Shown: positions 24,259 through 32,582 of the stretch, one piece after another | Layout of the letters: each line of letters begins with the position of its first letter | Position numbering within the stretch: position 1 is the first letter of the stretch | NCBI GenBank assembly: GCA_004552725.1 | Contig: SFNM01000008.1 | Coordinates: forward strand, 1-35,681 | Origin: Bacteroidales bacterium | GTDB taxonomy: Bacteria; Bacteroidota; Bacteroidia; Bacteroidales; Muribaculaceae | Direction: 5' to 3' | DNA length: 35,681 nt | Notes under the pieces: generated by a model | Database searches by the model: none | Told to the model about the DNA's origin: nothing | What the model saw: only the letters and a program-made list of their open reading frames with translations | Program-made: the position numbers and the translations under genes

Positions 24259-25280
24259 TGAGTAAGCGCACGGTTATTCTCGGGATAGAGTCGTCGTGTG
24301 ATGACACATCGGCGGCAGTAGTGGCAGATGGGTTGTTGCTGAGCAATGTAACGGCATCGCAAAGCGTACACGAAGAGTACGGAGGCGTAGTTCCGGAGTT
24401 GGCCTCGCGCGCCCACCAGCAGAATATTGTACCTGTTGTAGATGCAGCGTTGCGTCGCGCCGGGGTGAGCAAAGAAGAATTGAGTGCGATAGCGTTTACT
24501 CGCGGCCCCGGGTTGCTGGGGTCGCTGTTGGTAGGCACATCGTTTGCCAAAGGGATGTCGCTGGGATTGCGCATACCTATAATCGATGTAAATCACTTGC
24601 ATGGGCACGTTTTGGCTCACTTTGTGCGCAAAGAGGCCAGCGATGTTGTGCCTGAATTTCCGTTTTTATGTCTGTTGATTTCCGGCGGTAACTCCCAGAT
24701 AATTAACGTAAAGAGTTATAATGATATGGAAATTTTGGGTCGCACCATCGACGATGCCGCAGGCGAAGCGTTCGACAAGTGTGCCAAGGTGATGGGACTC
24801 CCCTACCCCGGCGGACCGCATATCGACCGCTTGGCGGCGCAAGGCAATGCGCAAGCGTTCAAATTTGCGAAGCCGCACATACCGGGGTTTGACTATAGTT
24901 TTTCCGGCTTGAAGACTTCATTTTTATATACTTTGCGCGACGCGCTGCGTATCGACCCTGACTTTGTGAGCAAGAATCAAGCAGATTTGGCAGCCTCGCT
25001 TCAGAGAACCATCATCGAAATTTTGCTTGACAAACTGAGCAAAGCGGTTGACGCTACCGGAGCGCGGACAGTAGCCATCGGCGGCGGTGTATCGGCCAAT
25101 TCGGGAGTGCGCAAAGCCGTGGCTGATTTTTGCCAATGTCGCGGTATCAAAGCGTTTATTCCTGAGCGCGCTTTCACCACCGACAATGCGGCGATGGTGG
25201 CCATAGCAGGATATTTCAAATATAAAGACAACCAATTTTGTCGCTACGACGAGGTGCCTTACGCACGCGTAACCATCTGA
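24258..25280 (+). CDS. tsaD: TsaD, tRNA t6A37 threonylcarbamoyltransferase
   Basis: The 340-residue protein is TsaD/Gcp/Kae1, which transfers the threonylcarbamoyl group to A37 of ANN-decoding tRNAs with TsaB and TsaE. Motifs are LGIESSCDDTSAAVV, GGVVPELASRAH, FTRGPGLLGSLLVG, the metal-binding NHLHGHVLAH (His113 and His117), LISGGNSQI, and a C-terminal GGGVSANSGVR with FTTDNAAMVAIAG. The length is normal. It begins inside the stop of the beta-barrel gene, and cinA follows after 31 bases. Confidence 0.96.
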   Translation: MSKRTVILGIESSCDDTSAAVVADGLLLSNVTASQSVHEEYGGVVPELASRAHQQNIVPVVDAALRRAGVSKEELSAIAFTRGPGLLGSLLVGTSFAKGMSLGLRIPIIDVNHLHGHVLAHFVRKEASDVVPEFPFLCLLISGGNSQIINVKSYNDMEILGRTIDDAAGEAFDKCAKVMGLPYPGGPHIDRLAAQGNAQAFKFAKPHIPGFDYSFSGLKTSFLYTLRDALRIDPDFVSKNQADLAASLQRTIIEILLDKLSKAVDATGARTVAIGGGVSANSGVRKAVADFCQCRGIKAFIPERAFTTDNAAMVAIAGYFKYKDNQFCRYDEVPYARVTI

Positions 25281-25311
25281 GCCGCAACGTAAAATAAAAC
25301 GAAGTAGCATT

Positions 25312-26538
25312 ATGCGTCTTTCAATAATTATAATCGGAGACGAAATTTTGATAGGTCAAGTGACCGATACCAACTCCGGAGCCATCGCGCGGCAATTCGG
25401 GCCGGCGGGATGGGAAATCCGGTCGATAAGCACTGTGGGCGATGAGCGCGAAGCCATAGCCGAAGCGGTGAATAAAGCATTGGAACAAAGCGACTTGGTA
25501 ATCACCACCGGAGGCCTTGGGCCGACGAAAGACGACATCACCAAGAGCGTGCTGATGGAAGTGTTCGGCGGCACATTGCGCCATGATGACGAAGTGGCGG
25601 CAAATGTGCGCAAAATATTCGAACGCCGACATCTGAATATGAATGTGCTGACCGAAACGCAAGCGATGGTGCCCGACACTTGCCGGGTGATACAAAATCG
25701 TTATGGCACGGCGCCGATAATGTGGTTTGAGCGCGGCGAAAAAGTGCTGGTGACTATGCCCGGTGTGCCGTTCGAAACTGAGGGTATGCTCAACGAGGTG
25801 TATCAGCAAGTAATGGCGCGATTTGCGCCTGATTTACACTTGCTGCATGCCACATTTATCGTTCGCGGCATCACAGAGAGCGACTTAGCCGAGCGGCTGT
25901 CGGAATATGAAGACAGTCTTGGCGAAGGTCTACACTTGGCCTACCTGCCCGGTAACGGTTACATCCGTATGCGGCTCGACGGACGAGGCGACTCATCAAT
26001 AGACGTGGCTTTTGAAGGAGCGTGTGAGCGATTGAAAGTGGCCTTAGATGATTACTTGGTGTACGAAGGCGACCACACACCGGCCGAGATAGTAATAGAG
26101 CGACTGCGCCAACGTGGCTATACGCTGGCCACAGCCGAAAGTTGCACCGGTGGCAACATAGCGCATCGCATCACCTCGATAGCGGGCTGCAGCGATGTTT
26201 ATGTAGGGTCGGTGGTCAGTTATGCCAACGAAGTGAAGAGTGGTATGCTGGGTGTATCAGCCTACGATATCGCTTGCCAAGGGGCAGTGAGTCGTGCGGT
26301 GGTGGAGCAGATGGTGGCCGGAGCATGTGAAAAACTCGGAGCCAGATGCGCAGTAGCCACCAGCGGTATAGCCGGGCCCGGCGGCGGGAGCGCCGCAAAG
26401 CCGGTAGGCACAGTGTGGATAAGCTGGTGCGTGAACGGCGTGGTAGAGTCGGAAGAGTATCATTTTCCGGGCAATCGCCAACGCGTGATAGACCGCGCCA
26501 CAGATGTTGCCTTGCTGGAACTGTTAAAACGAATCTAA
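25312..26538 (+). CDS. cinA: CinA family nicotinamide-nucleotide amidohydrolase
   Basis: The protein has 408 residues. The N-terminal molybdopterin-binding-like domain (COG1058) shows IGDEILIGQVTDTNS, DLVITTGGLGPTKDDIT and VTMPGVPFETEGML. The C-terminal amidohydrolase domain (about 260-408) shows LATAESCTGGNIAHRI with the likely nucleophile Ser near 274, VGSVVSYANEVKSGMLGV and TSGIAGPGGGSAAKPVGTVW. Such proteins deamidate nicotinamide mononucleotide and hydrolyse ADP-ribose in NAD salvage. The gene sits 18 bases before nfnA, joining NAD salvage to NAD(P) redox genes. Confidence 0.93.
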   Translation: MRLSIIIIGDEILIGQVTDTNSGAIARQFGPAGWEIRSISTVGDEREAIAEAVNKALEQSDLVITTGGLGPTKDDITKSVLMEVFGGTLRHDDEVAANVRKIFERRHLNMNVLTETQAMVPDTCRVIQNRYGTAPIMWFERGEKVLVTMPGVPFETEGMLNEVYQQVMARFAPDLHLLHATFIVRGITESDLAERLSEYEDSLGEGLHLAYLPGNGYIRMRLDGRGDSSIDVAFEGACERLKVALDDYLVYEGDHTPAEIVIERLRQRGYTLATAESCTGGNIAHRITSIAGCSDVYVGSVVSYANEVKSGMLGVSAYDIACQGAVSRAVVEQMVAGACEKLGARCAVATSGIAGPGGGSAAKPVGTVWISWCVNGVVESEEYHFPGNRQRVIDRATDVALLELLKRI

Positions 26539-26556
26539 ACACCTTTTCTTTACGAT

Positions 26557-27339
26557 ATGAACAAGATAGTAGCAAAACGTCATTTCTCCGAAAGAGTGGT
26601 ATGTCTGGAGGTAGAAGCGCCGCTGATAGCGCGTTCACGCCGTCCGGGCCACTTTGTAATTGTCATAGTAGATGACAAGGGTGAACGTATACCGTTGACC
26701 ATCGCTGACTCCGACATAGAGCGCGGCACCATCACCTTGGTGGTGCAAGCCGTGGGCGAGAGTTCGGCGAAGATATGCTCGCTGAACGAAGGCGATTATC
26801 TGCGCGATGTGGTAGGTCCGTTGGGGCAAGCCACCCACATAGAAAAAGTGGGTACGGTGGTATGCTGTGGCGGTGGCGTGGGCGTGGCTCCGCTGTTGCC
26901 GATTATTCGCGCATTTAAAGAAGCGGGCAACCGAGTGGTAAGCGTGCTGGCAGCGCGCACTCGCGAGTTAATCATACTCGAGGAGCAAGTAGCGAAGTAT
27001 TCCGACGAGGTAATCATTATGACCGACGATGGTTCGTATGGCCAAAAGGGGTTGATTACCGCCGGAGTGGAGCAAGTAATTCAACGGGAGCCGGTGGCCC
27101 AAGTGGTGACCATCGGTCCGGCTATTATGATGAAATTTGTGGCCTTGCTGACAAAGAAATACGAAGTGCCGACCATCGCGTCGCTCAACACCATAATGGT
27201 AGATGGCACGGGGATGTGCGGAGCCTGCCGCGTGACAGTCGATGGCAAGACCAAGTTTGTGTGCGTGGACGGTCCGGAATTCGATGCACACAAAGTGGAC
27301 TTCGACGAGATGATGATGCGCTTGCGCGCTTATAACTAA
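26557..27339 (+). CDS. nfnA: NfnA-type FAD/NAD-binding oxidoreductase subunit
   Basis: The 260-residue protein is of the ferredoxin-NADP reductase type found in NfnA, SudB and PyrK. It has an N-terminal FAD-binding barrel (SRRPGHFVIVIVDDKGERIPLTI), a nucleotide-binding part (VVCCGGGVGVAPLLPIIRAF) and C-terminal cysteines of a [2Fe-2S] site (TGMCGACRV, KFVCVDGPEFD). It is followed after 21 bases by an NfnB/GltD-like gene, so the pair most likely forms the NADH-dependent reduced ferredoxin:NADP oxidoreductase, which moves electrons between ferredoxin, NADH and NADPH by bifurcation. A sulfide dehydrogenase role is the alternative reading of the family. Confidence 0.85.
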   Translation: MNKIVAKRHFSERVVCLEVEAPLIARSRRPGHFVIVIVDDKGERIPLTIADSDIERGTITLVVQAVGESSAKICSLNEGDYLRDVVGPLGQATHIEKVGTVVCCGGGVGVAPLLPIIRAFKEAGNRVVSVLAARTRELIILEEQVAKYSDEVIIMTDDGSYGQKGLITAGVEQVIQREPVAQVVTIGPAIMMKFVALLTKKYEVPTIASLNTIMVDGTGMCGACRVTVDGKTKFVCVDGPEFDAHKVDFDEMMMRLRAYN

Positions 27340-27360
27340 CCCACCGAATTACAGAAAGAT

Positions 27361-28812
27361 ATGTCAGAAAATATAGATACACGCGAGGCGCAATGGCGCG
27401 TAGAATTGCGTGGAGCGATGTCGCCGAAAGAGCGCACCGCCATACCGAGAGCGAAGATGCCGATGCTTGCGCCGCAAGATCGTATCCATTCCAATGAGGA
27501 AGTGAACTGCGGCCTGACGGCCGAGATGGCGCATACCGAAGCGAGCCGATGCTTGGATTGCCCCGACCCGCAATGTGTGACCGGCTGTCCGGTAGGCATT
27601 GACATTCCCGGATTTATCAAAAATATCCAACGTGGCAACGTGGTAGAGGCCGACGCAGTGTTGCGTCGCACCTCGGCGCTTCCGGCAGTGTGCGGTCGCG
27701 TATGTCCGCAAGAGCGCCAATGCGAAAGCCGTTGCATATATAATAAGATGAAGAAAGAGCCGGTAGCAATCGGCTGGCTCGAACGCTATGCAGCCGACAG
27801 CGCTCGTGTAGATGCCAATCGCCCCAAACCGGAGGTGGCCGAACCGCTCCACATACGCGTGGCCGTGATTGGCTCCGGTCCTGCCGGGTTGTCGTTTGCC
27901 GGCGATATGGCTCGTCGCGGCTTCTCTGTGACTGTGTATGAAGCACTTCACCAAGTGGGCGGCGTGCTCAAATATGGTATTCCCGAATTCCGTTTGCCCA
28001 ACACGGTAGTAGATGCCGAACTCGACACCTTGCGCGCAATGGGTGTGGAATTTCACACCGACGTGGTAGTAGGTAAGACCTTGAGCTACGACGACTTGGT
28101 GGCAGAGGGCTACAAGGGTATTTTTGTAGCCAGCGGCGCCGGCCTGCCTCGCTTTATGGGTATTCCGGGCGAAAATCTCATCAATATTCTGTCGAGCAAC
28201 GAATATCTGACACGTGTGAACTTGATGCACGGCGGCACTGATGGATATGCCACACCGGTGCCTCGCGGAGCGCGCGTGGCAGTGATTGGTGGTGGTAACA
28301 CTGCGATGGACTCTGTGCGCACAGCGCTGCGAATGGGCGCCGAAAAGGCGTTCTTGGTGTATCGCCGCAGTGAGGCCGAGATGCCGGCTCGCTTGGAAGA
28401 AGTAGCCCACGCCAAGGAAGAAGGGGTTGAATTCATGACTCTTGCCAATCCGGTGGAATACTTGGGCGACGAGCGCGGACATGTGCGTGCGATGCGTGTG
28501 CAGCGGATGGAACTCGGCGAGCCGGATGCCTCGGGTCGTCGCAGCCCGGTACCCATCGAAGGTGCTATCGACGAGATACCCGTAGATGTGGTAATCGTCA
28601 GCGTAGGCGTACAGCCCAACCCACTCATTCCCAACACGTTCAAAGGGCTTGACATCAGCCGACGCGGCACCATCGAAGTGAATGATGATTTGCGTTCGTC
28701 GCTTGTAAACCTATATGCCGGCGGCGACATTGTGCGCGGCGGTGCTACGGTAATCTTAGCCATGGGCGACGGCCGCCATGCGGCAGCGACAATGGCCGCG
28801 GCGCTGCAATAA
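27361..28812 (+). CDS. nfnB: NfnB / GltD-like NADPH oxidoreductase subunit
   Basis: The 483-residue protein has an N-terminal double [4Fe-4S] domain (CLDCPDPQCVTGCPVGIDIP and CGRVCPQERQCESRCI). Two Rossmann domains follow, for FAD (VAVIGSGPAGLSFAGDMARR) and NADPH (VAVIGGGNTAMDSVRTALRMG), and the C-terminus has the family YAGGDIVRGGATVILAMGDG. It matches stand-alone glutamate synthase small-subunit homologues. With nfnA directly upstream and no large gltB gene here, assignment to NfnB is better than GltD. A terminator follows at 28831-28868, ending the run that starts at 23755. Confidence 0.87.
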   Translation: MSENIDTREAQWRVELRGAMSPKERTAIPRAKMPMLAPQDRIHSNEEVNCGLTAEMAHTEASRCLDCPDPQCVTGCPVGIDIPGFIKNIQRGNVVEADAVLRRTSALPAVCGRVCPQERQCESRCIYNKMKKEPVAIGWLERYAADSARVDANRPKPEVAEPLHIRVAVIGSGPAGLSFAGDMARRGFSVTVYEALHQVGGVLKYGIPEFRLPNTVVDAELDTLRAMGVEFHTDVVVGKTLSYDDLVAEGYKGIFVASGAGLPRFMGIPGENLINILSSNEYLTRVNLMHGGTDGYATPVPRGARVAVIGGGNTAMDSVRTALRMGAEKAFLVYRRSEAEMPARLEEVAHAKEEGVEFMTLANPVEYLGDERGHVRAMRVQRMELGEPDASGRRSPVPIEGAIDEIPVDVVIVSVGVQPNPLIPNTFKGLDISRRGTIEVNDDLRSSLVNLYAGGDIVRGGATVILAMGDGRHAAATMAAALQ

Positions 28813-28830
28813 ATCAGCATATTTTTATAT

Positions 28831-28868
28831 AAACGAGGCACGCCTGAGGAGTTTGGCGCGCCTCGTTT
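28831..28868 (+). terminator. Terminator hairpin after nfnB
   Basis: Arms 28831-28844 and 28855-28868 pair over 14 positions with one mismatch and a 10-base loop, 18 bases after the nfnB stop. The following TTTGTTTATG is only moderately T-rich. Confidence 0.7.
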
Positions 28869-28991
28869 GTTTATGTTCGGCTTCCGCCTCACCACAGGAC
28901 TCATTGTGGATATGCTGATAGCCCCGCATCCAAATCCACAGGGCTTAGAGGCGGGGCGAGTGAGTTTTTTCGGGGAAAATGTGGGGTAAAT

Positions 28992-29023
28992 TTTGGTGGG
29001 GTGGCTTTTTTTTCGTAAATTTG
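28992..29023 (+). promoter_or_regulatory. Consensus promoter of the topoisomerase subunit gene
   Basis: TTTG at 28992-28995 and TAAATTTG at 29016-29023 are separated by exactly 20 bases, a full match to the Bacteroidota TTTG-N(19-21)-TAnnTTTG promoter. Transcription should begin near 29030, about 20 bases before the ATG. Confidence 0.8.
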
Positions 29024-29025
29024 CG

Positions 29026-29049
29026 TATGCCTTAAAATATGCCTTAAAA
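29026..29049 (+). repeat. Tandem 12-bp repeat containing two ATG-CCT-TAA mini-frames
   Basis: TATGCCTTAAAA occurs twice in direct succession just before the start codon at 29049. Each copy holds a minimal frame ATG-CCT-TAA (29027-29035 and 29039-29047), so the true start is the third ATG in a row. Confidence 0.85.
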
Positions 29050-31739
29050 TGAGCGACGAAAATCCCACCTACGATCCCAACGAAGCGGCCTCTGAGGAGG
29101 CCGAAGAAGCGACAGCGACGCTACAGCACACTACGGGTCCGAAGCCGTATTGCGACCCGAAAGATGTGGTGAAGCATCATTTGCGCGGTATGTTCCAAAC
29201 ATGGTTTTTGGACTACGCGTCGTATGTAATATTGGAACGAGCCGTACCGAATATCGAGGACGGCTTGAAGCCTGTGCAACGGCGTATCTTGCACTCAATG
29301 AAGACGTTGGACGACGGGCGTTTCAACAAGGTGGCCAACATCGTAGGTAATACGATGCAATATCACCCCCACGGCGACGCCTCAATCAACGATGCGTTGG
29401 TGCAGTTGGGTCAGAAAGATTTGCTGGTGGAGACACAAGGCAACTGGGGCAATATCCTCACCGGGGCATCGGCAGCAGCGGGTCGTTATATCGAGGCGCG
29501 CTTGTCGCAATTTGCGCTCGACACGTTATACAATCCGAAGGTAACCGAGTGGACAATGAGTTACGACGGGCGCAAGAAAGAGCCGGTGACTTTGCCGGCG
29601 AAGTTCCCGCTATTGCTGGCACAAGGAGCCGAAGGCATCGCTGTAGGTTTATCGTCGAAGATTTTGCCACACAATTTCAATGAATTGTGCGATGCGGCCG
29701 TTGCCTATTTGCGTGGCGAAGAATTTAAGTTGCTGCCCGATTTTGTGACCGGCGGCTATATCGACGTAAGTCGCTACAACGATGGGCGTCGCGGCGGCAC
29801 ATTGAAAGTGCGTGCCAAGATAGAGAAGGTCGACAATAAGACACTGGCAATCACCGAGATACCATTCGGGCGCACTACCGGCGCGGTAATCGACTCGATA
29901 TTGAAGGCATTCGAGAAAGGCAAGATAAAAATCCGCCGCGTCGACAATAACACTGCTCAAACGGCGCGAATTATGGTGTATCTGTTGCCGGGCACCTCGT
30001 CGGACAAGGCCATCGACGCACTGTATGCGTTTACCGACTGCGAAGTGAGCATTTCGCCCAACTGCTGCGTGATTAATGGCGACAAGCCTGAATTCTTGGG
30101 CGTTAGCGACGTGTTGCGTCACTCGACCGACCGCACCGTGGATATTTTGCGACGCGAGTTGGAGATAGAATTGAGCGAACTGCGCGAGCAACTGCTTTTT
30201 GCCTCGTTGGAGAAGATTTTTATCGAGAAACGTATCTATAAAGACAAAGAGTACGAGCAAGCGGCATCGACCGAAGCGGCAGTGACACATATCCACAGCC
30301 GATTGGAGCCGTTTGTGGGTTCATTCTTTAGAGAAATCACCGACGACGATGTGTTGCGCTTGCTCGAAATCAAGATGAAGCGCATTTTGCGGTTCAATGC
30401 CGACGAAGCCGACCGCTTGATTTCCAATTTGGGCGGAAAGATAGCCCAGACATTGGAGCATTTGGACCACATAATCGACTATACGATAGAGTGGTACGAA
30501 AATTTAAAGGCAAAATACGGCGAGCGCTATCCGCGGCACACCGTTGTGCGCGGGTTCGACTCGATTGAGGCGGCCACAGTGGCCGAAGCCACCGAAAAGT
30601 TGTATATCAATCGCGAGGAAGGATTTATCGGCACCGGATTGAAGAAAGACGAGATGCTGTGCGCATGCTCCAACATCGACGATATAATTATCTTCTACAA
30701 AGATGGCCGCTACAAAGTGGTGAAAGTGCAAGAGAAGATGTTTGTGGGCAAAGGCATCATTCATATCGACGTGTTCAAGCGCAACGACCGCCGCACTATA
30801 TATAATGTGATATATCGCAACGGCAAAGACGGCGCATATATGATGAAACGCTTCTTTGTGAACACGGTGACTCGCGACCGCGAGTACAATGTGACGCAAG
30901 GATTGCCGGGGTCGAAAGTCACTTGGTTCTCAGCCAACCCCAACGGCGAGGCCGAGGTGGTGAAAGTAATCCTCAAGCCCAAACGCGGCCTGAAGAAGTT
31001 GCAATTTGATGTAGATTTTGCCAACTTAGCCATCAAGAGCCGCACAGCCAATGGCAATTTGGTGACGCGCAACGACGTGTACCGCTTCACGCTGAAAGGG
31101 CGCGGGGCATCGACGTTGGGCGGCCTGCAAGTATGGTTTGACCCCGATGTGCTACGTCTCAACTACGAAGGCCACGGTCAATACTTGGGCGAATTTTCCG
31201 GCGAGGACCAAGTGCTGGTAATCACCAACGATGGCCAATTCTACACCACTTCGTATGCGCAAACCAATCACTACGACGACAACATAATGCGCATCGAGCG
31301 GTTTGACTCGTCGAAAGAATGGACAGCGGTGCTCAACGATGCCGACCAAGGCTATCCGTATATCAAGCGCTTCAAATTTGAAGCGTCGCCACGTCCGCAG
31401 CGCTATCTTACTGATAATGAAAAATCTACGTTGATACTACTGAGTGATAATCGCGGTGCAATGTTCAAAGTGACTTTTGCCGAGGACTTCCGCGAACCGC
31501 TCACTATCGATGCTGAAGAGTTTATCGGATTGAAGTCGTTTAAAGCCAAGGGCAAACGCCTCACCACATTCCCCATCTTAGATGTTGAAGAACTCGAGCC
31601 GAAGGTAGTTGAAGCCAACGAACCAGAGGCCGAAGAGCCCGAAGAGGCGATAGAAGATGAGAACGGCGAAGAACTCAGCGACGACCAAATTCGCGATGAA
31701 GTGACGGGTCAGCAACGGCTGTTCGACGATGAAGAATAG
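29049..31739 (+). CDS. parC: DNA gyrase/topoisomerase IV subunit A
   Basis: The 896-residue type IIA topoisomerase subunit cuts and rejoins DNA using Tyr147 in AAAGRYIEARLSQFALDTLY. Other landmarks are YASYVILERAVPNIEDGLKPVQRRILHS split over 57-84, YHPHGDASINDALVQL (105-120) and ALTEIPFGRTTGA-like ITEIPFGRTTGAVIDSIL. A C-terminal beta-propeller-like region covers about 530-830. Unusual are the acidic N-terminal 30 residues and the acidic tail (EANEPEAEEPEEAIEDENGE). Position 111, equivalent to Ser83 of E. coli GyrA, is Ala, while Asp115 matches Asp87. I chose parC because this divergent form is the one usually called topoisomerase IV in Bacteroidota. The partner subunit is not in the window. 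A gyrA assignment cannot be excluded. Confidence 0.85.
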   Translation: MSDENPTYDPNEAASEEAEEATATLQHTTGPKPYCDPKDVVKHHLRGMFQTWFLDYASYVILERAVPNIEDGLKPVQRRILHSMKTLDDGRFNKVANIVGNTMQYHPHGDASINDALVQLGQKDLLVETQGNWGNILTGASAAAGRYIEARLSQFALDTLYNPKVTEWTMSYDGRKKEPVTLPAKFPLLLAQGAEGIAVGLSSKILPHNFNELCDAAVAYLRGEEFKLLPDFVTGGYIDVSRYNDGRRGGTLKVRAKIEKVDNKTLAITEIPFGRTTGAVIDSILKAFEKGKIKIRRVDNNTAQTARIMVYLLPGTSSDKAIDALYAFTDCEVSISPNCCVINGDKPEFLGVSDVLRHSTDRTVDILRRELEIELSELREQLLFASLEKIFIEKRIYKDKEYEQAASTEAAVTHIHSRLEPFVGSFFREITDDDVLRLLEIKMKRILRFNADEADRLISNLGGKIAQTLEHLDHIIDYTIEWYENLKAKYGERYPRHTVVRGFDSIEAATVAEATEKLYINREEGFIGTGLKKDEMLCACSNIDDIIIFYKDGRYKVVKVQEKMFVGKGIIHIDVFKRNDRRTIYNVIYRNGKDGAYMMKRFFVNTVTRDREYNVTQGLPGSKVTWFSANPNGEAEVVKVILKPKRGLKKLQFDVDFANLAIKSRTANGNLVTRNDVYRFTLKGRGASTLGGLQVWFDPDVLRLNYEGHGQYLGEFSGEDQVLVITNDGQFYTTSYAQTNHYDDNIMRIERFDSSKEWTAVLNDADQGYPYIKRFKFEASPRPQRYLTDNEKSTLILLSDNRGAMFKVTFAEDFREPLTIDAEEFIGLKSFKAKGKRLTTFPILDVEELEPKVVEANEPEAEEPEEAIEDENGEELSDDQIRDEVTGQQRLFDDEE

Positions 31740-32580
31740 GCTGATAATCTTGCTGATAAGTGCGATTATAGCACTAAATGGCTCGGCGCAGGAAGCCGAC
31801 AGCGTGTTGCGACCTGTTGTCTCGGGCTGGATGGCGGAAGTGGGCACATCGCACTTGCGCGACACCTACCTTACGCCGGTGGCCTACAGCGGATGGCACG
31901 CTGCCATCGACTATGAGCGCTTGCAAGTGTCGAAATTCGACAAAAATCGCTGGACAATGCAGGTGCGAGCCGCGGTAAACCTCGGTTCGACTGAAAATGA
32001 AGGCAAAACGGCCACGATGTGGCACTTCAATTTCCGACCCGAGTGGGCGCTGATGCGAAGGCTCGATATCGGAGCGCTTTCACCGCTGAAATTGGCCGTA
32101 GGCAGCATGGTTAGCGGCAACGTAGGCGGATTGTATTTGCTCCGCAATTCCAACAATCCGGTGTCGGTGCAAGCGTCGGCCACGGTAGGCGCCACGGCCA
32201 TGGCATGGTACAACACTCGTTTGGCCAATCGTCAGATAACCCTTCGCTATCAGGTGGATATGCCGTTGGTTGGAGCGTTTTTTGCGCCTGATTATGACCA
32301 ATTATACTACGAAATCTATTTAGGCAATCATAGCGGGCTGTGCCATGTGGCATGGCCGGGCAATTTCTTTCGGCTGAACAATATGGTCACAGCCGATTGG
32401 CGATTTGGGTCGAACTATCTGCGCTTAGGCTATCGGTTGGAAGTGTTTTCGTCGAAAGCATCGGGGATAGTGAGTCGACGCGTGGAACATTCGTTTGTGA
32501 TAGGCTTTACCACCGAATGGCTGTCGCTGAGCAGCAGGAAGCCGCAGTCCGACGCTGAAATTCTCTCACCATTGTATTGA
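31729..32580 (+). CDS. DUF3316 family exported protein
   Basis: The 283-residue protein begins with a signal peptide (LIILLISAIIALNGSAQ). The rest has alternating strands and aromatic residues (WTMQVRAAVNLGS, LKLAVGSMVSGNVGGLYLL, YLRLGYRLEVFSSKASG), consistent with an outer-membrane or periplasmic beta-rich protein. I place it in DUF3316, a Bacteroidales family of unknown function. Its ATG lies inside the last codons of the topoisomerase gene (11-base overlap) and the next start is 2 bases after its stop, so it is in the same transcript. Confidence 0.75.
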   Translation: MKNRLIILLISAIIALNGSAQEADSVLRPVVSGWMAEVGTSHLRDTYLTPVAYSGWHAAIDYERLQVSKFDKNRWTMQVRAAVNLGSTENEGKTATMWHFNFRPEWALMRRLDIGALSPLKLAVGSMVSGNVGGLYLLRNSNNPVSVQASATVGATAMAWYNTRLANRQITLRYQVDMPLVGAFFAPDYDQLYYEIYLGNHSGLCHVAWPGNFFRLNNMVTADWRFGSNYLRLGYRLEVFSSKASGIVSRRVEHSFVIGFTTEWLSLSSRKPQSDAEILSPLY

Positions 32581-32582
32581 TT

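Noticed and set aside
28918..28970. Hairpin GCCCCGC/GCGGGGC followed by a T-run before the topoisomerase promoter
   Set aside because: It has a short 7-bp stem with a long loop and no gene to terminate on the plus strand beyond nfnB, which already has a hairpin; kept only as a possible second terminator.
32577..32582. TTG start for the S41 peptidase
   Set aside because: It overlaps the previous stop; the ATG at 32583 starts the lipoprotein signal directly.
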